A stretch of DNA of 64,000 nt from contig VXCM01000455.1 of assembly GCA_014773175.1 (NCBI GenBank), positions 62,001-126,000 on the forward strand, given 5' to 3'. Under the pieces are notes generated by a model, which ran no database searches, was not told the DNA's origin, and saw nothing but the letters and a program-made list of their open reading frames with translations. A program made the position numbers and the translations under genes. This document shows positions 63,534 through 64,000 of the stretch, piece after piece. Positions within the stretch are counted from its first letter, which is position 1. Every line of letters begins with the position of its first letter. The stretch comes from Lucifuga dentata. Taxonomy: Eukaryota > Chordata > Actinopteri > Ophidiiformes > Bythitidae.

Positions 63534-64000
63534 GCCTGGTGACGTCTTTGTTGGGATTGAAGTGTATGAACTCTGGGGGGGGGGGGGGGNTGGACTTTTG
63601 GGGAACACCCTCCTCCTTTTCTCTCTCTCTCCAGCAAATCAGTTTGGATTGAAAGCGACACACAGGATAAGCCAGAATGACCCGGGATTACACGTATGAG
63701 GAACAGGATGAATTTGGAGCAGGAGACGTCTCCTCTTCTTTGTCTCTGTGAGGATGAACACAGTCACTGACATTCTGCCTATGTCCCCTTGTGGCTGTTT
63801 GTGATAACTGCCAAGGGTGGGTTTCACGCTGAACTTCTGAGCGGTGTTAATGCGAGATGAGACAGATACGTGTCACATTAACAGGAAGGCTGTTACTGAT
63901 TGCTGATAGTGCGATTAAAAACGTAGCTCATACTGTTCCATGTTTGTTTTTTTCTATGAGATGAGCTGTATCTGTATGTATTTCTTGTCTGTCTGTCCTC
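63534..64000 (+). other. 3' untranslated region (start)
   Basis: It follows the TGA stop. It contains a G-run with an N (63577-63590) and a pyrimidine tract ending in ccag (63634) that could act as a splice acceptor. An ATTAAA variant poly(A) signal at 63914-63919 is possible. No AATAAA is seen before the window ends, so the transcript may continue. Confidence 0.55.

Larger units (their letters stand above)
56634..62221 (+). other. Intron 36 (5.6 kb)
   Basis: It holds a (CA)n tract (58525-58546), an antisense non-LTR retrotransposon remnant (60187-61140), a palindromic MITE (61184-61390) and a 171-base N gap (62014-62184) beside the exon 37 acceptor. No spectrin exon was recognised inside. 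Confidence 0.75.

Noticed and set aside
61772..62393. Long open frames across the N gap
   Set aside because: The frames stay open only because Ns are not read as stops. Only 62222-62389 on the plus strand is real coding sequence.

Overview
The window carries one protein-coding gene, a vertebrate beta-spectrin, on the + strand. It runs from inside the gene (the first exon seen starts at 1859) to its stop codon (63531-63533). I reconstructed 39 coding exons by hand from splice sites, reading frame and similarity to beta-spectrins. After three assembly duplications are removed the exons sum to 7,602 bases, or 2,533 codons plus stop, with consistent phase throughout. The 5' end is missing: promoter, initiator ATG and first CH domain. 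The gene is identified as beta-IV spectrin (SPTBN4) by three things: the variable region after repeat 17 has ERQxS-type motifs and an [10 protein letters not shown] block, it has an [23 protein letters not shown] basic segment, and the PH domain and post-PH sequence (SSTDEG) are of the beta-IV kind. Whether it is the teleost a or b duplicate cannot be decided here.

The organism looks like a teleost fish. The coding sequence is vertebrate SPTBN4. The introns hold repeats typical of teleost genomes: a tRNA-like 'GGCACGGTGGCTTAGTGGTTAGCACTG' repeat, a 'GTGTCCTTGGGCAAGACA' SINE, short TTAA- and TA-flanked inverted-repeat elements, and many GT/GA/CT microsatellites.

Layout: 1-1858 is upstream intron with a probable Penelope-like remnant. 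1859-3220 encodes the second CH domain of the actin-binding domain (exons 1-4). 3319-19490 encodes spectrin repeats 1-9 (exons 5-20). Two very large introns follow, 19491-27362 and 27510-41600, on either side of exon 21, which holds the core of repeat 10. 41601-54064 encodes the rest of repeat 10 through partial repeat 17 (exons 22-33), including the ankyrin-binding repeats 14-15. 54890-56633 is the beta-IV-specific proline- and arginine-rich region (exons 34-36). The PH domain spans exons 36-39, and exon 39 ends in a long charged tail.

The protein would be the beta subunit of the submembrane spectrin tetramer at axon initial segments and nodes of Ranvier. CH domains bind actin, repeats 14-15 bind ankyrin-G, partial repeat 17 pairs with alpha-spectrin, and the PH domain binds phosphoinositides. 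No second protein-coding gene, functional tRNA or rRNA was found. The other long open frames are antisense or off-frame shadows, low-complexity translations or transposon remnants.

The most useful observations are these. There is a candidate internal promoter and first exon in intron 20, placed where a short isoform lacking the actin-binding domain would start. A CRE plus RFX X-box pair lies in the 14-kb intron. A family of TTAA-flanked inverted-repeat elements is present in several introns. At nine places a single N is flanked by exact direct duplicates of 62-67 bases. These look like unmerged contig overlaps, and three of them fall inside coding exons and corrupt the gene model.
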